In this document: positions 56,401 through 62,400 of the stretch, piece by piece | Numbering within the stretch: position 1 is the first letter of the stretch | Layout: the number at the start of each line of letters is the position of its first letter | From: Notospermus geniculatus | Lineage: Eukaryota; Nemertea; Pilidiophora; Heteronemertea; Lineidae | Reading direction: 5' to 3' | NCBI GenBank assembly: GCA_002633025.1 | Contig: NMRB01000031.1 | Coordinates: 846,941-910,940, forward strand | Length of the DNA stretch: 64,000 bases | Position numbers and translations under genes: made by a program | The notes under the pieces: generated by a model | The model's input: only the letters and a program-made list of their open reading frames with translations | Told to the model about the DNA's origin: nothing | Database searches by the model: none

Positions 56401-59400
56401 CAAGAACTTGGTGTTCAGCCAGATCTGATTCTAATTTCTGCAACAAGAAAGCAACGGATGGCACTCATTCAAGTTTGACTTATTCACTTCAAGAGTTGAT
56501 ATTCTTAGAAACAACTACTGCTTCTAACAGTAAAACACACCTTCTTGACATCTTGCTGTTCCTGGGCCAATCTGGCCGTTGCTTCAATCTTGTCAGCTGA
56601 AAGCAATGGTATGGTGCTTGTCACTTCTATCGAACTCTGCACATCCTTAAGTTTGATTTCACTCTCGGCCTTTCTCCTCTTCTCACTTTCATCAATGGCA
56701 TTCTTTAGAACCGACTCCTGAAGAAATAGAGATAGAGAAGGACGATAGAAAATACAACGGTAAACTAGAACTGTGAAATTTGCTTGACAGCAAATTTGAT
56801 GGTCCCCACACAGGAAAATGGAACGGAAGGTTCACTTGCTGAGTGAAAGAGCAAAATTTGCTTACATCAAAGATGACTGGATGGAGATGCCAAATTGTGA
56901 GATTTTTTGCTCTGTTTGGCCTGGGGGCAGATCTACTGTGAAATTGAATTGACAACTGAGTGGTGAATATAAGGTACTGAGTGGCAAAGGGTTAATACTG
57001 AATTCAGTTTCAATGTGTGACTCAGGGATGACTTGAAAAAAGTCAAATCAACACATTTCCTGTAATGTTTCCTAATAAAGAAATGAAGTGGTGATTTATT
57101 ATAGCAGAAGTAGGCCTATATGGGTGACAAAGGGTTAAAGTGGTGTTGACTTCCTTGACCCACCAAAATGCCTTATTGTCAAAGTCCACACGTGCAAAGA
57201 TTTCAAGGTAGTAACTATAAGCAGATACGTGGCTGGATAATCAATTTGGTCATGACTCAGACCGCCACCACAATTCCAGTCCAAATTGTAAACAAAGAAC
57301 ATGTGTTCACCATCTAAAATAGATTACACCCCCTCCGACCATACCGACGGAACAGCCATACCACTGATGACGTCACGGAGTTCACATCTACTGGTAAAAT
57401 AGATTACACCCCTTCCGACCACACAGACGGAACAGCCATACCAGTGATGACGTCACGGAGTACCTAAGCGTGCCTTAAAATTCTGATTTTGCCACATTGA
57501 TGTTACCTTATTCATCAAACACGTGCTTCTGTTTACTGAGTCACAGACGGGGGGAGTGTGTGTGAGTCTGAGACGAGCCGTGCAAAATATGACCAAAAAT
57601 CGCTTCAAAATCATGATATATGTTCAGATTTTGAAACATTTTTGGTCCACTGCACTGGATACAAACATGAAGTAAGTGGTGGTGGTGATTGATTTTGTAT
57701 GCAATGAGCAGTTTAGTGGGATTCGCGTCCCAATTAATGTCACGTGATGTGTGGAAGAAAAAGAAGCAGAATTTTCCTGACTGAGTGATAACAAAATGGT
57801 CCCCACACTTGTGGTGTGGGGACCATAAAGATGTATGGTTTGTGCTGTATGGGCCTGAATATAGCATGGACATTCTCAAACATGGCCTACTGTTAACTGT
57901 GTACCGTAATTAATTTTTGTAAAAAATTTTCTTCCTTAGAAAAAAATTTGGCAAACATCCTACGCACTGTGAAGTGCCATTTCCTTGCAAGGTGTACTAT
58001 TATGCCTTACGCAAGCTGAGATACTAGGGTGTTTTCGGGGGTTCCCTGGATTTCGTAATGACGTAATAGTACGCCGTACCCAGTTAACAGGTTAAGTCTG
58101 ATGGAATATATGCCACAACTCACCCTTTCTAATGTCCTCAACTTCAATTGATTCAATTCAGCCTGCAATACATCCAGCCTGCTCTTCATCGGGTCAGCTG
58201 TCTCTTGGGGTTCCATTTCACAAAGACTATCACACCAAATGGAGAGGTCTGAAAGCTGCCCAAAGTGGTCACCAATTTCACTCATGAGGAACTGGGTTTC
58301 TGACAGCTCTTCTCTCAACTGGGGTACTTCCAAAGTGGTGTCGATGTCACTGGCTTGGCGTAATTTGGTATGAGTTAGCCACGTCTCAAAGGTGATGAGA
58401 TCAGTGTTGTATTGTTCCAAGTCCTTTTGGTGTTGCACTTGAAGGGATGCCAGATTCTGGAAAAACAACATTTTTAAGTGAAATTTGATAGAAGTACTCC
58501 TGGCAAACAAGGAGTAAAAGAAGTTGATGAGACATTGTACCTGGAAAATTACGGTGAGGTGGTTGCTCAGACTTGTAATCATTATGGAAGGTTCTCATTC
58601 AAATGTACTGTATTTGGTTGGGACATTACTAAGCTTTTACCTCACTTTCTAAGGTCCACTTGAAAAAACCCAGCCCAGTTGCGAGTTATAAACTTGGGTT
58701 GTCTAGGAACAAGGAGAAAAACAAGTACAGCAAAAGAAACTCACATCTAATTCTCTCCTCTTCTGGTCAGCTTTATTTTCCACATCTTTCTGTTTTTCCT
58801 TCAATACCATGATGGTAGTCTCCATGGCACATCTACCGTCAGGGGTGGCACTCGCACACAGCTGCAAACACCAGTCATCCAACCGCCTAACGTCATCTTG
58901 AAGAGTTTGAATGACTGTCACAATATCCTGGAACAGACAGAGAAAATTCTAATATGCCCTACTATTATTACCTGTGCATTTTATCCAAGGACATTTTGAC
59001 TTGGATAATCCTGGCAGAGAACTGCTGCCGTGTTCAGTACATGCCATTTTTTTACAAAACAATGATTTTTCAAGCACACTTTAAGTCTGATTGAATTTTG
59101 TTTTCAAATATGAATTACAGCAGAGACAGTTTAGTGCATGGACAACACTTCTGACTCATGATAATAAGATCACACATGTACCACATTTAGTCAACTTTCC
59201 CCATAAAAAAATTAAAGAAAGTATTAGCGACCTGCTAAAACATGAAATCACAATCTTCATTGAAATCACAACATTGTTAACAACTAATATTGTTTGAGGA
59301 TGTGTGGTTACATTGTAGGTGATTTTTAGTAAGGTACATGTATATGGCAAGGTCAACAACATAGGGAACCTCTCTCTATAAAAGAGGACAAAAAATTGAC

Positions 59401-62400
59401 AACATGTAATGGACATACCAAATCTTTTCAGTTCCTGCACAACATTATGACAGTACCTGAAATCTGGTAATGTATATTCATGCTTTGCTTCAGAATCACC
59501 TTGCAAGAAAGTCAGCAACGGTTAGTGACTTCCTTAAGGATGTGAAATTGCTCTGAAGCTCATGAAGCAATACCTTGAGTTCCAAGAAAAGTGGTTCCAG
59601 GTTTTCTATCTTCCCAGGGTGAATAGCATCGAGTCGTTTGGATTCATTGCTGATCTGTTTCGTAGCCGTCTGCACGGCCAAATGGAATGCCTCCTGTTCA
59701 AGCAACACGTCCCTGTCCTGAAAGTCATAACATGATACGTTGGATCAAACCAGGAGGAAATAATCTATTATTTCCTCCTGATCAAACCGAAGTATTTCAT
59801 TTTCTCCTTCTTCCCCATTCTAATCAAGGCCTACCATAATGACTCATAGGATCACAACAGTCCAAGACAGCAGAAGAAAGATGGATATCCCTTGAACCGT
59901 CCATCCAATTTTACTTAAGTTCATGTTCAATTCTTATTTGCAAGTAGTCAAACATTTCACCAAGAGGTTTGTACAGTAATAGCCATCATTTCACTAAATT
60001 CACATGCAAGGTGAAATTTGTAAGCAGGGAACTTTTGACTTTTCGAAATTGAGTGACAACCTGTTACTTTAATAAGAAATGTGCTCGAATTGATTCAGAA
60101 CATTTCCTTCGGCACTTAGTCAAATGCATCACACTATAAATGAACAGGACACAAATGTGAATAGTGTATAGGGAAACTCAGACAATCGAGAATGGTGCAA
60201 TGTAAAGCATTCAGAAAGATACATGAAGACATATCAAGCTCCAACGAACTAAATGTATCAAGAATTCCCTGAAATGGAATTTCTATGATTATCATGAATG
60301 CATCTGTACAATTCATAAACATGTGTCTTAAGCGGGTGATCCACTGTCGCGATTTTGGCTTGAGATGCGGTTGCGTTCCCCTTGCGGTTACCTTATAAGG
60401 ACTTCCGATTGCCATATAAGGCGATCGCAAGGGACCGCAACCCCGTCTCAAGCCCAAATCGCCACAGTGGATTCGCCGCATTACTGATAAGCTTTTCCAA
60501 TCTAAAATGTACAACAACAATTCCGATTCCGAATATTGAGATAATTTCAGAAGTATTGTATATCAAAGTCAGAAAGGATTTTGTGTTCGACTTCAAATTA
60601 TTTCCAGTTCCACACAAGTAGTTACACTGAATTTCAAAATGACTTCCAGGCATCAATCACTGAATAAGAAGTAATCAATTTTTTGTACCAAAGGGAAAGA
60701 CACATGTTGGTAAAATATAATTTATCCTCACCTGAGATTCTGCTTCGAGAGGTGGAGCAGACCCAACTGTTGCTGCAGTTTCAAATACTAGAGGTGGACT
60801 GGAGTATTCCACCTCTTCTTCACATATCTGGGCACTGTCTCGCACAAGTTCGTCCGGTGCTGGTCTAGTTGCCACCTCTGATGATGGCTCTGATGTCCCT
60901 AGGGCCAAGAGCTCGCTGGCTGTCATTGATGAAATCTGATCAGCAGGAAGACCAAGGGAAGCAAGCCTGCCCAATTCAGAAGGGGACACACCTGCAACTT
61001 GATCTCGGGTAAACATTAGTATCAGGAGCAATGATATGTTGCTATTTTGTAAGAACTTCACTTGCTCGGGGGTTAATCCAAGTGTGATTAACAAGATTAA
61101 TTGTTCCCTTGTCAGTCCCTGAACCTGTTCTGATGTGAGCTGCATTCCAGTTAAGGTTTCCAGTTGTTGTGAAGTGAGATCATGGACCTGGCTTGATGAA
61201 AGATTAAGTCCTACAAGTATTCTACATTGGTCAGCGTCGAGTCCTTCCACTTGCTCTGGCCTAAGTTGCAACCCTATCAAGGATTTCAATTCCTCTGCGG
61301 TCAATCCTCTCAGCTGCTCTGGATTCAGATGAATCCAGATCAACCACTTCAGCTCCTCTGGTGACAATCCTTCCAGCTGTCCTGGTGTCAATCGAAGCCC
61401 AACCAACAATTTATTCCAGCTGTCCTGGAGTAAATCGAAGCCCGACCAACAATTTCAGCTCCTCTGCTGACAGACCTTTCAGCTGCTCTGGATTCAGAAG
61501 AAGCCAGATCAACCACTTCAGCTCCTCTGGTGACAATCCTTTCAGTTGTCCTGGTGTCAATCGAAGCCCAACCAACAATTTCAGCTCCTCTGCTGACAAA
61601 CCTTTCAGCTGTTCTGGATTTAGTTTTAGTCGTATTAACAACTTGAGTTCTTCGGGAGTCAGTTCCTTCAGCTGGTCTTTGGTGAGTTGCAGATCAACCA
61701 AGAACTTCAAATCACTAACAGTTAATCCTTTCAGCTGTTCTGGTGTAAGGTCTAGGATCAGTAGACGCTTCAGCTGCCACGGATTAAGATCGTGTACCTG
61801 TCCAGGAGTCAGCTGAAGCCGAGTTAATAAAATCAACTCCTCTGGAGACAGACCCTCCACTTGACTTGGAAGTAAACGTAGATGGACTAAGAATGACAAC
61901 TCCCTTGAAGAAAGTCCATGGAACTGTTCAGGAGTAAACTGCATTGCAATGAGAAGAAGCAAATCTTCATACGACAAATTTTGTAACTGTTCCTCAGTTG
62001 GTCTAAGTTGTACAAGTAGAAGCATCTGTCCACCTGATAACTCACGCACTTGATGCAGACTTAGATTTAACTTGGGGATAATCGAGACCTGCTCAGGGGT
62101 CAGCTCTTTCAGTTGGTCAGATGAAAGTCCAAGTCCACTCAGTCTTTGTACATCTTCTGGTGTGAGATGCTGTACCATGGCCGAGGTTAGATCCAAGGCG
62201 ATCAGTCCTTTGATATGCTCCGAGGTCTTCCCATCAACCTGATCTGGTGACAATCCCAGTCCGGCAAGACTCCTCAACTCTTCAGGGGTGAGACTTTCTA
62301 CTTGTTCCGGTGTCAGACCCAGGGCTAGCAAAACCATTATTTGCTGTTGAGACAATCCCTCGAGCTGTTGTGGAGACAATCCAAAATGCACCAGTTGTGA

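Noticed and set aside
61361-61816. Ser/Cys-rich plus-strand frame of 151 codons, and similar plus-strand frames to 63757
   Set aside because: They are antisense shadows of the 63-bp coding repeat; the minus-strand frame has the Leu/Pro periodicity and joins the splice chain.
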